Of a stretch of DNA of 64,000 nucleotides, positions 45,982 to 55,606 are shown in pieces (position 1 is the first letter of the stretch; each line of letters begins with the position of its first letter). The stretch comes from Thalassotalea hakodatensis (GTDB lineage: Bacteria > Pseudomonadota > Gammaproteobacteria > Enterobacterales > Alteromonadaceae). Below the pieces are notes generated by a model. That model saw only the letters and a program-made list of their open reading frames with translations, was not told the DNA's origin and made no database searches. The stretch is taken from contig NZ_AP027365.1 in the NCBI RefSeq assembly GCF_030295995.1, positions 3,752,066 through 3,816,065 on the forward strand. The letters run 5' to 3'. A program made the position numbers and the translations under genes.

Positions 45982-48426
45982 TCAAGAAGTAGTAGATATT
46001 GTTGGTTGAGTTTTCCAATAACCGTTAACAAAATGTGTTTCAACAAAGCCAAGAATGTCAACTTCTGGGATCGGCTTGGAAAAATAATACCCTTGGATAA
46101 TATCGCAGTCACTTTCGGTTAAGCTTCTCAGCTGCGCACTACTTTCAACCCCCTCTGCTATAACCGTTAGCCCTAAGTTTTTAACCATAGCGATTGTCGA
46201 CATAATGATCTGATAATCAGCATGATTTTCTAACATGCCAAAAATAAAACTTTTATCAATTTTAATCACGTCAATTGGCATTTTCTTAATATATGCCAAG
46301 GAAGAGTAGCCTGTACCAAAATCGTCAATGGCAAAACTAAAACCATTTTCCTTTAGTAAGTTCATGGTATCTATCGCACGATCAATATCTTTGACTAGGG
46401 TTTGCTCTGTCAACTCTAATTCAAAGCGATCAGCTCCGACATTAAACTCATCCAATAAATGATGTAAATAATGAGGAAGGTTGTTATCAATAAATTGTCC
46501 CGCCGATAAATTTATTGCCATTTTTACGTCATGTAAGCCCAATGCATCCAGTTTTTTTAACAACTCGAAACATCTGCGAATGACCCAATAACCAAGTTCT
46601 ACCATATGTTCAGAGTTTTCTAATATTGGAATAAAGTCATCGGGAGATATCATCCCTTTTTCAGGGTGTTTCCAACGTAACAATGCTTCAAATCCGTACA
46701 ACTGTTTTGTTTTTGTCAACAATTGAGGTTGCAAACTCAAGCTGAACTGTCCTTTTGCTAAGGCTTGACGCACTTCCGTTTCCATCATTACACGGTGCGC
46801 AACACGCTGATACATATCAGCATGATAAATATGATATTGAGCACCGCCATGATCTTTGGCTTCATACATAGCAATATCGGCTTGGCTGACTAATAACTCA
46901 GGCTTGGTTATTTCATCTTCACTGTATGCAATACCGATACTAGTGGATACATAAAATATACTAGAATCAATACGAATTGGCGCTTTAAATCGTTGTAAAA
47001 TTTTATCCGCAATAGGTATCGCATCCTCCACTGAATTTAAATGCCCTAATACGACAACAAACTCATCACCACCAAACCTACAGGCTAAGTCAACATGACG
47101 AACACTCACTCTCACGCGATTAGCAGCTTCAATGAGCAACTTGTCGCCTTCACCATGACCATGGCTGTCATTTACCTTTTTAAAGTCATCTAAATCAAGA
47201 AACAATACCGCAATACCTTTGCCTACTCGGCCAATATTGGCTACCGCTTTACGCAACTGGTAATTCAGCATATTACGATTAGGTAAGCCCGTTAACAGGT
47301 CATACATGGCAATATTTTCAAGCTCTTTGGTTTTCTGCTCCACCTCAATGTTTAACTGCTCTAACTCATAACTTAACTCGGTGGCAGAATCGGCTACAAT
47401 ATCGAGTTCATCAGCTAATAATCGGCGGCGTTTTAAGCGAATTTGCCGAAATTGCTCAAATTCTTTTCTTGCTAATAACGGTAAAGCACTTGATAAGGTT
47501 AAAATACGGTTGGTAAACGGGCTAGCAACCAAATAAACCAAAACGGCTAGCGTAATGAATATCAATACTGCAGAGAATAAAAACTGTAACACTTGTTGCC
47601 TGTATTCTTGTTTAATTGAACTGACATTATCAACTAAGGCAATGTAAAATTGTTTATCTTCTGTGTTTGCCAACTTCATTAAGTTCACCAAATAACTTTG
47701 ATCTCCTAAGGTCATTTCTAGTCCCGACTCCCTAATATCTTGAGCGGAGATATTACTCTCTAATTTTTCAAAAAGGTCATTCATCAGCTTGGCATTAGAA
47801 GTAGAAAGGAACCGCGGATTAGTAGATGACGTTTTTTGGTTATGGTCAAAACTGACGACAGATATTTCACTTTGTAGTACTTGGTTAATAGAATAAATGA
47901 CATCAAGTAAAGACATAGTCATCGCAACAACGTGGAAACTTCCATCAGCACCAAGTAACGGCACGACAACTAATTGCTCGCATGCTACATCGCAAAAAAG
48001 TTGATAGTCAGGTTCTTTGTGTTTGATCACTTTTTTTGCCGCTAAACTTACTTTAGGGTGAGCATCAGCAGTTGTATAAAGTAACTGATTACTTTCATTG
48101 AACAACCAAATATTTTCAACATTTTGATTCATTTGTAATGCATCATACTGCCGTTCAAAGGCTTGTGATAATGAGTAATTATCTTTAGTTGCTAGCTGTA
48201 GAACATCAGAAAATGATTCGATCCACAAGCTTAACTTTTCTTTGTCAGTACTGGTTTGCATCGCAAACTGATTTTGGCCTTGTGCTATTTTCTCATCTTG
48301 AAAGTCTTTAAATTCTTGTTGTAAACGAGAAAGCGACATCATCGAAATACCAATACTCATTAACAAAAGTGCGCTAATGACCAATAGCAATAACTTAGTT
48401 GGCACACTAATAAAAATTTTATTCAT
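45982..48426 (-). CDS. Membrane GGDEF-EAL cyclic-di-GMP enzyme
   Basis: An 814-residue protein. Residues 1-30 and about 275-300 are membrane helices that flank a periplasmic sensor of about 240 residues, probably a dCache/PAS-like fold. A linker coiled coil (ELEQLNIEVEQKTKELEN) leads to a GGDEF domain with an intact RFGGDEFVVVLG, and to an EAL domain with FEALLRWKHP, ELTEQTL, DDFGTGYSSL and IAEGVES, so both synthesis and hydrolysis of c-di-GMP are possible. It follows the barrel gene by 3 bases in one unit with the short binding protein, which suggests control by a periplasmic ligand. Confidence 0.93.
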   Translation of the reverse strand: MNKIFISVPTKLLLLVISALLLMSIGISMMSLSRLQQEFKDFQDEKIAQGQNQFAMQTSTDKEKLSLWIESFSDVLQLATKDNYSLSQAFERQYDALQMNQNVENIWLFNESNQLLYTTADAHPKVSLAAKKVIKHKEPDYQLFCDVACEQLVVVPLLGADGSFHVVAMTMSLLDVIYSINQVLQSEISVVSFDHNQKTSSTNPRFLSTSNAKLMNDLFEKLESNISAQDIRESGLEMTLGDQSYLVNLMKLANTEDKQFYIALVDNVSSIKQEYRQQVLQFLFSAVLIFITLAVLVYLVASPFTNRILTLSSALPLLARKEFEQFRQIRLKRRRLLADELDIVADSATELSYELEQLNIEVEQKTKELENIAMYDLLTGLPNRNMLNYQLRKAVANIGRVGKGIAVLFLDLDDFKKVNDSHGHGEGDKLLIEAANRVRVSVRHVDLACRFGGDEFVVVLGHLNSVEDAIPIADKILQRFKAPIRIDSSIFYVSTSIGIAYSEDEITKPELLVSQADIAMYEAKDHGGAQYHIYHADMYQRVAHRVMMETEVRQALAKGQFSLSLQPQLLTKTKQLYGFEALLRWKHPEKGMISPDDFIPILENSEHMVELGYWVIRRCFELLKKLDALGLHDVKMAINLSAGQFIDNNLPHYLHHLLDEFNVGADRFELELTEQTLVKDIDRAIDTMNLLKENGFSFAIDDFGTGYSSLAYIKKMPIDVIKIDKSFIFGMLENHADYQIIMSTIAMVKNLGLTVIAEGVESSAQLRSLTESDCDIIQGYYFSKPIPEVDILGFVETHFVNGYWKTQPTISTTS

Positions 48427-48429
48427 CAT

Positions 48430-49662
48430 TTAGAACCAGTACACAATTTGTATTGCAGAAATTTGCCAATATTCATGATTATTAACCAAAGGGTTTGGCA
48501 GCACTACGGGGGTTAACCTCGCAGTACCTTTTACCCAATGGTGCTCAAGTTGTATTTGAACATTAGTGGTAATATCAATGGTAGCACCAATAACAGCCTC
48601 ATGCTGGTAGCCAAAGTGCTTAGGGACAAATCCATTGGTAGTTTCAGCTAAGTGTGTGCCCGTTTTATCGTCTTTATCGGCATAATAATGTTCCAAGCGA
48701 CCTAGTAGTTTCACATTCGTACCATAAATATATTCCAACTGAGCAAAACCACCTTGGCCTGTTTTTTCTTGAATAAATGTGTCTGACATAAAGCCTTCAA
48801 GCTTCATTTTTTCTTGTAGCAACTCGAAACTAAATGTCCAATTATCTCCTTGGTATTCGCCGTTAAGATAGTGTCTCGTCAAAGCCAGATCACCATCGGT
48901 AAATGCACTTTCTCGTTCTTTCTCATACTGAAAAGTCGCATCTGTCATGGCTAAGCCAAGTCGCCAATTAGTACCCAATGGTGCCCAATAGACGCTGGAT
49001 TGGAAATCAGCCTTATGCGCTAGATCGCCATTTGACATTGGTCCTAGAATAATTTTCGCTTGTTCATCTGAAATATTTGAATAACTCGAACTGATACGAA
49101 AATCAAAGTCACCTAAGTCATCGCTAAAGTATTTAGCCGTAAGTGCGCCGCCGTCTCCACCCACAGACATATTACGTGTGGCATCAAAATATACTGATTG
49201 CGGTAAAATAATACTTGGCCTAGTCATTGGTACGTCTCTCGTGCTAGAATACAACCAATGGTAGTTTTTAATACGCCCTAAATATAAATTCACCTGCCAT
49301 TTATCATTGGTGAATGCTGACCAGTCCATTAATAAATAATCAATATGAAAGCCTTCGACATAACGATTCCCTCCATTTAGGTAAACCGCTTGCCCAGAAA
49401 AACGTAAATTATCAGAATATTGATACGAGGCATTAAAACCTAACTCTGTTAATTCAGCAGACGGTTTTTCATCATTATTTACATAGTTGCTGCCGTCAAC
49501 ATCAATCAAGCCTTGAGCCACGAAGCCGTGTAATTGTATATCTTGCTCTTCATTACCAACGGCAAGATTACTTGTAGCCAGCAGACATACAACAAAAGCT
49601 CCTTTACGAACGCTATCAGTCACTGAACGGATAAATGTATTACAGGGAAATTTCAATAACAT
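48430..49662 (-). CDS. Outer-membrane beta-barrel protein of the GGDEF-EAL unit
   Basis: A 410-residue protein with a signal sequence (GAFVVCLLATSNLAVGNEEQ) and a barrel made of alternating amphipathic strands ending in IQIVYWF. Recognisable pieces are DIQLHGFVAQGLIDVDG at the N-terminus and VNLYLGRIKNYHWLY, a pattern seen in porin-like proteins annotated only as hypothetical. It overlaps the upstream short binding-protein gene by 23 bases and is followed by the GGDEF-EAL gene, so the three are cotranscribed. Substrate unknown. Confidence 0.78.
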   Translation of the reverse strand: MLLKFPCNTFIRSVTDSVRKGAFVVCLLATSNLAVGNEEQDIQLHGFVAQGLIDVDGSNYVNNDEKPSAELTELGFNASYQYSDNLRFSGQAVYLNGGNRYVEGFHIDYLLMDWSAFTNDKWQVNLYLGRIKNYHWLYSSTRDVPMTRPSIILPQSVYFDATRNMSVGGDGGALTAKYFSDDLGDFDFRISSSYSNISDEQAKIILGPMSNGDLAHKADFQSSVYWAPLGTNWRLGLAMTDATFQYEKERESAFTDGDLALTRHYLNGEYQGDNWTFSFELLQEKMKLEGFMSDTFIQEKTGQGGFAQLEYIYGTNVKLLGRLEHYYADKDDKTGTHLAETTNGFVPKHFGYQHEAVIGATIDITTNVQIQLEHHWVKGTARLTPVVLPNPLVNNHEYWQISAIQIVYWF

Positions 49663-50098
49663 TGACGATATCTTCCTTTGTTACGTTTTCCACGTACCCT
49701 AAGGCACCAGGGGTAGCACTCACCGCTTTGATTAATAATTCAGGCGTTTCAACAATCGTTGGTGCAACCCCCAATCCAGAAAAGGTGAGTTTATTCCAAA
49801 TTCGGTCTAGCTTATATGGCAAGATACTGAGTTTTTCTTGTGCAAATTTTTGATGTAATGGATGATTGCTCGGCAGGACAAAGATCTTAATTGGTGAATT
49901 ATCAGACCACCTTACTTGGCGCATGGTATAAATTCGACGTAGTTGTGCCACAGTTAAAGACTTCTGAGCAACGGCTTTATGCGCAATTATTTCTACCCCA
50001 AAAACAGGGGAACTAAAATAAAGCAGAATACAGAAAAGGCTTAATGAGATATATCGACTGATAACAATATCCTTATTAGAGAATCCACTTATATTCAA
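49640..50098 (-). CDS. Short periplasmic PstS-like binding protein
   Basis: A 152-residue secreted protein (signal YISLSLFCILLYFSSPVFG). The mature part matches one lobe of phosphate-binding-like proteins: VAQKSLTVAQLRRIYTMRQVRW, PIKIFVLPSNHPLHQKFAQE and PGALGYVENV. It is half the size of PstS and lacks the second lobe, and no Pst permease lies nearby. It heads the unit with an outer-membrane barrel and a GGDEF-EAL enzyme. A signalling role, presenting an anion or other ligand to the sensor, is inference. Confidence 0.75.
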   Translation of the reverse strand: MNISGFSNKDIVISRYISLSLFCILLYFSSPVFGVEIIAHKAVAQKSLTVAQLRRIYTMRQVRWSDNSPIKIFVLPSNHPLHQKFAQEKLSILPYKLDRIWNKLTFSGLGVAPTIVETPELLIKAVSATPGALGYVENVTKEDIVNVIEISL

Positions 50099-50394
50099 AA
50101 TGGCGGAAATTATATATAGCGGTCAGTAATTTTGACCATTACCTTCCTACATTTCAACAACTTAAATGTTTAACTATTTTAATAATTTTAGCGTAATTAT
50201 CTCAAATCACCAGAAAAAAAATGCGGTTAATTATCAACCAAAAGAGATTAGACCAGTATTTTGCTGCGATTGTCGCCGAAAACACTATAATAATCGGCAA
50301 ACCAAGTAAAAGTTTAGTTTTTTATAGCAAGCCATTTCATAATGATTAATTTTATGTAAATATAGGGCTTAAACTAATATTAGCGACATTTTCG
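50099..50394. other. Divergent interval between the binding-protein gene and aroQ
   Basis: AT-rich, about 296 bases, with no gene in either strand. It must contain the promoters of both transcription units. Confidence 0.4.
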
Positions 50395-50859
50395 ATGCAG
50401 ATGACTACAAAATACCAAGTTTTATTGTTAAATGGCCCTAACCTAAATATGTTAGGAAAACGCGAACCCGAAATTTACGGCTCGCTTTCGTTAGCACAAC
50501 TAATAGACGAAATAACAATATCTGCAGAAAAATTTAATATTGAATTTAGCCACGTGCAGTCAAATGCAGAGCATGAGTTGATCAATGCCATACATCAGGC
50601 ACATAACAAAATAGACTTTATACTTATTAACCCTGCCGCGTTTACGCATACCAGTGTCGCTATTCGTGATGCATTAGCCGCTGTTGATATTCCTTTTATA
50701 GAAGTACATCTATCTAATGTGCACGCTCGCGAACCTTTTCGCCATCATTCTTATTTTAGTGATAAAGCTATTGGCGTTATTTGTGGCTTAGGACCGCAGG
50801 GATATCAATTCGCATTATCGGCAGCACATCAATATTTACAAGACAACAATCGTCAGTAG
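50395..50859 (+). CDS. aroQ: 3-dehydroquinate dehydratase, type II
   Basis: AroQ converts 3-dehydroquinate to 3-dehydroshikimate in aromatic synthesis. The dodecameric type II family motifs are clear: [20 protein letters not shown] with the catalytic Tyr, [34 protein letters not shown] and ICGLGPQGY. The start may be 50395 or the ATG at 50401, as neither has a strong ribosome-binding site. It lies 43 bases before accB; the aroQ-accB-accC order is a standard gammaproteobacterial cluster. Confidence 0.97.
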   Translation: MQMTTKYQVLLLNGPNLNMLGKREPEIYGSLSLAQLIDEITISAEKFNIEFSHVQSNAEHELINAIHQAHNKIDFILINPAAFTHTSVAIRDALAAVDIPFIEVHLSNVHAREPFRHHSYFSDKAIGVICGLGPQGYQFALSAAHQYLQDNNRQ

Positions 50860-50902
50860 TGACTACTGACAACATTTACACTCATTTAAGTAAGGTATTT
50901 TC

Positions 50903-51361
50903 ATGGATATTCGTAAAATTAAAAAATTAATCGAACTTGTTGAAGAGTCAGGTATTAATGAAATTGAAATTTCTGAAGGGGAAGAATCAATTCGCATCAA
51001 TAAAGGCAATACTTATGTGCAATCTGCACCTATGATGCAAGCCGCGCCTGCACCTGCTCCAGCATCGGCACCTCCTGCCCCAGCAGCACCGGCGGCAAAT
51101 GCCGAATCTGCTCCAGCAGCATTAACAGGTCACGTTGTTCGTTCTCCTATGGTAGGCACTTTTTATTCTTCAGCATCGCCAGATGCTCCTGCATTCGTTG
51201 AGGTAGGTCAACATGTTAACGCTGGTGATACATTGTGTATCGTTGAGGCAATGAAAATGATGAATCAAATAGAAGCAGACAAGTCCGGTGTTATTAAGGA
51301 AGTTTTAGCGCAAAACGAAGACGCTATTGAATTCGACCAACCGCTATTCATCATTGAATAA
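50903..51361 (+). CDS. accB: Biotin carboxyl carrier protein of acetyl-CoA carboxylase
   Basis: AccB carries the biotin that moves between biotin carboxylase and carboxyltransferase in the first step of fatty-acid synthesis. The 152-residue protein has the N-terminal helix ([17 protein letters not shown]), a flexible Ala/Pro linker (about residues 43-75), and the biotinyl domain with [11 protein letters not shown], whose Lys is biotinylated. accC starts 25 bases downstream. Confidence 0.98.
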   Translation: MDIRKIKKLIELVEESGINEIEISEGEESIRINKGNTYVQSAPMMQAAPAPAPASAPPAPAAPAANAESAPAALTGHVVRSPMVGTFYSSASPDAPAFVEVGQHVNAGDTLCIVEAMKMMNQIEADKSGVIKEVLAQNEDAIEFDQPLFIIE

Positions 51362-51386
51362 GCCCAACATAAAGAAGGGTAATTCC

Positions 51387-52733
51387 ATGTTAGATAAAGT
51401 TGTTATCGCCAATCGAGGCGAAATTGCGCTAAGAATATTACGCGCATGTAAAGAGCTAGGGATAAAAACCGTAGCCGTTCATTCAACAGCAGATCAAAAC
51501 TTAAAACATGTTTTATTAGCTGATGAAACTATTTGTATTGGTAAAGCGCCTGCACCTGACAGTTATTTAAATATACCTGCGATAATTACTGCAGCTGAAG
51601 TAACGAATGCCGTCGCGATACATCCTGGATATGGTTTCTTAGCTGAAAATGCTGATTTTGCAGAACAAGTTGAAAACTCTGGTTTTGCCTTCATAGGGCC
51701 AAAAGCAGAAAGTATTCGTATCATGGGCGATAAAGTGTCTGCGATACAAGCCATGAAAGCAGCTGGAGTACCTTGTGTACCTGGTTCTGATGGCCCATTA
51801 ACAGATGATGATGAGTTAAACAAAGCCCACGCAAAGCGCATTGGATACCCGGTAATTGTTAAAGCTGCTGGCGGTGGTGGTGGCCGAGGTATGCGCGTTG
51901 TTCGTAGTGAAGATGAACTAATTGACTCTATTAGTTTAACGAAAAGAGAAGCTGGCACCATCTTTAAAAATGACATGGTTTACATGGAAAAATTCCTTGA
52001 AAATCCACGCCATGTTGAAATACAAATTGTTGCCGACGGTCAAGGTGGTGCAATTCATTTAGGTGAACGGGATTGTTCGATGCAACGCCGCCACCAAAAA
52101 GTAGTGGAAGAAGCACCTGCGCCAGGTATTACACCAGAAATGCGCGCTAAAATTGGTGAACGTTGTTGTAATGCTTGTATTGAGATTAATTATCGTGGCG
52201 CGGGCACCTTTGAGTTTCTTTATGAGAATGGAGAGTTCTACTTCATTGAAATGAATACTCGTATACAAGTAGAGCACCCTGTTACAGAAATGATCACTGG
52301 CGTTGACTTAATTAAAGAACAGCTTCGTGTGGCTGCAGGTTTACCGCTTTCTTGTACACAAGAAGATATAAAAATTGCTGGCCACTCTATTGAGTGCCGA
52401 ATTAATGCTGAAGATCCACGCACGTTTATTCCTTCGCCGGGTAAAATTACTCGTTTTCATCCCCCAGGTGGATTAGGTGTACGTTGGGATTCTCACATTT
52501 ACGCTGACTATTCGGTTCCTCCTCATTACGATTCGATGATCGGAAAGCTAATAACGTGGGGTGATAACCGTGACGTTGCTATTGCTCGTATGCGTAATGC
52601 GCTAAGTGAGTTGGTCGTTGATGGCATAAAAACTAACATCGCTTTGCACCAAGATATTTTGAATGATCAAGGCTTTGTTAATGGTGGCGCAAATATCCAT
52701 TATCTTGAGAAAAAGCTTGCTGAAAGCGAATAG
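51387..52733 (+). CDS. accC: Biotin carboxylase subunit of acetyl-CoA carboxylase
   Basis: AccC carboxylates biotin on AccB using ATP and bicarbonate. The start at 51387 ([20 protein letters not shown]) has AAGAAGGG in front and gives 448 residues, the standard length; a frame from 51327 would overlap accB. Motifs are [10 protein letters not shown], the Gly-rich ATP loop [27 protein letters not shown] and [23 protein letters not shown] good terminator follows. Confidence 0.98.
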   Translation: MLDKVVIANRGEIALRILRACKELGIKTVAVHSTADQNLKHVLLADETICIGKAPAPDSYLNIPAIITAAEVTNAVAIHPGYGFLAENADFAEQVENSGFAFIGPKAESIRIMGDKVSAIQAMKAAGVPCVPGSDGPLTDDDELNKAHAKRIGYPVIVKAAGGGGGRGMRVVRSEDELIDSISLTKREAGTIFKNDMVYMEKFLENPRHVEIQIVADGQGGAIHLGERDCSMQRRHQKVVEEAPAPGITPEMRAKIGERCCNACIEINYRGAGTFEFLYENGEFYFIEMNTRIQVEHPVTEMITGVDLIKEQLRVAAGLPLSCTQEDIKIAGHSIECRINAEDPRTFIPSPGKITRFHPPGGLGVRWDSHIYADYSVPPHYDSMIGKLITWGDNRDVAIARMRNALSELVVDGIKTNIALHQDILNDQGFVNGGANIHYLEKKLAESE

Positions 52734-52760
52734 CTTTACAATCAAATAAAACGAGTACCC

Positions 52761-52790
52761 AAAGCCTCATGTAAATTATGAGGCTTTTTT
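52761..52790 (+). terminator. Intrinsic terminator of aroQ-accBC
   Basis: AAGCCTCAT / ATGAGGCTT stem with a 7-base loop and a following T6 tract, about 30 bases after the accC stop. Confidence 0.92.
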
Positions 52791-52858
52791 ATTTCTGCGT
52801 TTCTCTCGTTGGTGTATCATCATCACATTGATTAGCACATTTACTTTGATAAGCCGTT

Positions 52859-53017
52859 ATGACTGAATCAACACTATTAGAAAAACCACAACCACCGGCA
52901 GACTACGAATGTTGTGACAGTGCCTGCAACCCTTGCGTATGGGATCACTACTACGCTGCATTAAAGGCTTGGCGCATTCAACAAGTAGAGTTAAAAGCAC
53001 AACAACAAAACGGATAA
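52859..53017 (+). CDS. Oxidoreductase-like domain protein, 52 residues
   Basis: A very short protein with the oxidoreductase-like signature PPADYECCDSACNPCVWDHY followed by YAALKAWR. Four cysteines in CC-x4-C-x2-C spacing could bind a metal or cluster. This motif family occurs as small stand-alone proteins in proteobacteria and at the N-terminus of some eukaryotic mitochondrial proteins; its activity is not established. It starts about 70 bases after the accC terminator and ends 1 base from the converging DUF748 gene. Confidence 0.85.
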   Translation: MTESTLLEKPQPPADYECCDSACNPCVWDHYYAALKAWRIQQVELKAQQQNG

Positions 53018-53018
53018 T

Positions 53019-55427
53019 TTAATCTAACGAAAAGGTTAATTTTCCTAGTGCTGAATTAAGATCAATTTCAGTGGAACACGACACTATTCTGTCATGACTG
53101 ACTTGTTTTTCATCAACAAGATAATCAATAAACGTTTCTAACCTTTGTTGCCCAAGTTGTCGCACTTCTGCTAATTGTTGCGGGGATAAATTACCCTTGC
53201 GTTGTTCACCTTGAACATCCGCTTTGCCAATCACTGGGCATACGGTCATTTGAATATGATCTTTATCGGTTAAAATTTTAGCGACATCATCAGCAAATTT
53301 TTGTTGTTTATCCGCTAGCGGTACTTGTTTTGCTGAATAGTTTAAGTCATCAACATTAATGGCAAATAAAGAATCTCCGGCCATCATAGCGACAGAAATG
53401 ATATTGGAATAAGGCACAAATGTTTGCATTAAATAATTTCTTGCTCCTCGCTTTAATGCCTTTGTTGTGATCAAAGAGACAAAACCTGATAAACCAAAAT
53501 TAGGATCATCAAAATGGCCGGTCAGTGGTATATCAATCGTTATATTACCTTTTGAATCGGTTAATTGACCAATTGCTACGTTTAGTGGCACTAAATGGTT
53601 ACTTGTGACTTTGTGTGTTTGACCAATATGCGGTGATAGCGCAATGGCTTTAATATTTGTTGCAACCTTTCCAGAAATGTCATTGTTATCTACAGTGAGA
53701 TTTATGATTGCGTTCAGCTGGCCTTGTTTTATTTTGTGGCCAATAATATCTACCACATAAGGTGAAAATTGTGTCAAGTTAACGGTTTTCATTTCCCCTT
53801 TAATTTTCAGGGTTTTCGCCGGTTCAAAAGGCGTTATTTCACCTTCCATTTTTACCATTGAGCGTTTATCTAAATGCCCAAGTAACTCAAAACGTGCCGG
53901 CTTTGCATTTTTTTCCGACGATATGTCATGAACCACTAATGTTTCCAGCACAATATCTTGAATAACAGGCTCTGATGCAGTGAAATCATGCAATATCACC
54001 TGAGAATCTCCAGAGATATCAAGCTTATTAATGGTTAACGCTATCGCGCCTTTATCATTTTCAGGGGTATTGTCATCACCTTCAGTTTGAACAATAGTTT
54101 CTTTCTCAGCTGTTATGGATTTTTCGTTGTCTTCATTCTTTTGATTAGTTAACACTAAATTTTCAATAGCATTAGTTTTTGTTTTATATAGTGTCACTTT
54201 ATCAACTTTCGCCACAACCTCTTCAAAGGTAACTCGTGATTGATCAATCTGCGCGTTGCTAAAATCAATTTGATGGAAAGTCAGCAAAGGTTTTAACTCA
54301 ACTATATTTTTTGATAACGTTTCTGGCACCTTAGACTTCTGTGAAACCTTACCGTCAGATAACAATAAATTTTGAAACGTCAGTTGAATATTTTCTGGAT
54401 CGGCTAATTTAATTTCAGAGCCTTGTAAATTAAGCGCCTCAAGTGAAAAAATTAAATCATCGGATTCAGGCTGGCGCCATAAAAGCTGTTCAATTGAAGC
54501 TTGAGAATACAACGTACCTTTAAGAGACTGTATCGGGCTTTCCCATTTTATTGAGCTGTCATCAAGGGTTAGCTGGAATTTATTTGCCTTTAGGATAGTT
54601 GGCTGCTTATTAACCTCAATAGGCAAACTAAGCTCACTACCTTTTATCGACGATTTACCTAGGTTAATGTGCCATTGTTCATCTTCTTGAGTGATTTTTG
54701 CCGACAGTTCAGTATTAAACTTACCTTTAGCGGTTTTATAGGTTTCAGGTAACCATTGGTTTAAGGCATCAATGTTGACACCTGCTTTCATTGTTTCAAT
54801 ATCTAACGTAACGGCTTCTGTCGTTTTCTTAAATGATGAGATCAACGCAAGTTCTTCGTTGTTTAACATACTTTGAAGCGATACATCGCCAATAACACCT
54901 TTCGCATTTAATAAAGTGTTCGACAGCGTTAGCTCGGCTATTTGCCACTGATGCACAGTATTCGCTGCCAAATCAATATTGAAAGCTAATATGCGCATAT
55001 TGTTTAACATCACATTTGATTCGGAAGCACTTTTTGCTTCTGTATCACTATCTGCAGATTTGGTAGGATCCCAACCGGCAAAGGTAAGACCGTTTTCTGA
55101 CCATTGAACGCTTAATGTACCGCCGTTTAAAGTGCCTTGTTCAACCACAAGGTTACCTTGAATTAATTGCCGCCATTGCAAATCAACAGCAAGTTCATCA
55201 ATAACTAAAAATTGTTTAGATTGATGAGCTAATGTCACTGACTCTACATTGATCGATAAAGTAAAAGGGTTTAAACGAACCTTTTTGATGTCAGCAATTA
55301 GCGCACTGTTTGGTAAACCTTTATTGACAAAATAGGTAACGAGCCCCGCCGTGCCTAAAGTTAGATAGGCAAAAAGAATTGCAAATACAGTACTGATACC
55401 AATAATAACTTTGTATTTTTTAATCAT
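53019..55427 (-). CDS. DUF748 (AsmA-like) envelope protein
   Basis: An 802-residue protein starting at the ATG at 55427, with one N-terminal helix (VIIGISTVFAILFAYLTLGTAG) and a long periplasmic region rich in beta structure, typical of the DUF748/AsmA-like repeats. Signature pieces are LPNSALIADIKKVRLNPFTL at the start, the NITIDIPLTGHFDDPNFGLSG stretch (seen in part), and FVPYSNIISVAMMAGDSLFAI. The C-terminus (GNLSPQQLAEVRQLGQQRLE) resembles an OmpA-like tail. AsmA-like proteins are implicated in lipid transport across the periplasm; a specific role is not shown. Confidence 0.85.
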   Translation of the reverse strand: MIKKYKVIIGISTVFAILFAYLTLGTAGLVTYFVNKGLPNSALIADIKKVRLNPFTLSINVESVTLAHQSKQFLVIDELAVDLQWRQLIQGNLVVEQGTLNGGTLSVQWSENGLTFAGWDPTKSADSDTEAKSASESNVMLNNMRILAFNIDLAANTVHQWQIAELTLSNTLLNAKGVIGDVSLQSMLNNEELALISSFKKTTEAVTLDIETMKAGVNIDALNQWLPETYKTAKGKFNTELSAKITQEDEQWHINLGKSSIKGSELSLPIEVNKQPTILKANKFQLTLDDSSIKWESPIQSLKGTLYSQASIEQLLWRQPESDDLIFSLEALNLQGSEIKLADPENIQLTFQNLLLSDGKVSQKSKVPETLSKNIVELKPLLTFHQIDFSNAQIDQSRVTFEEVVAKVDKVTLYKTKTNAIENLVLTNQKNEDNEKSITAEKETIVQTEGDDNTPENDKGAIALTINKLDISGDSQVILHDFTASEPVIQDIVLETLVVHDISSEKNAKPARFELLGHLDKRSMVKMEGEITPFEPAKTLKIKGEMKTVNLTQFSPYVVDIIGHKIKQGQLNAIINLTVDNNDISGKVATNIKAIALSPHIGQTHKVTSNHLVPLNVAIGQLTDSKGNITIDIPLTGHFDDPNFGLSGFVSLITTKALKRGARNYLMQTFVPYSNIISVAMMAGDSLFAINVDDLNYSAKQVPLADKQQKFADDVAKILTDKDHIQMTVCPVIGKADVQGEQRKGNLSPQQLAEVRQLGQQRLETFIDYLVDEKQVSHDRIVSCSTEIDLNSALGKLTFSLD

Positions 55428-55553
55428 AAATCTCAATGTTAATAGGTGAATGTAAAAAACTTAATTAAAATTTGTACGATAGATTAATCAAAATGAGAGC
55501 AGTTCTTATGCTACTTACCTTGTTCCGTGATATCAACGTGATTCATCACCTAA

Positions 55554-55584
55554 AATAAAAAAAGCCTACTATCTAAGTAGGCTT
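55554..55584 (-). terminator. Intrinsic terminator of ahpF
   Basis: On the minus strand AAGCCTACT / AGTAGGCTT forms a 9-bp stem and is followed by seven T residues, 23 bases after the ahpF stop. Confidence 0.9.
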
Positions 55585-55606
55585 AACAAGCTATTGCAGT
55601 AAAAAT

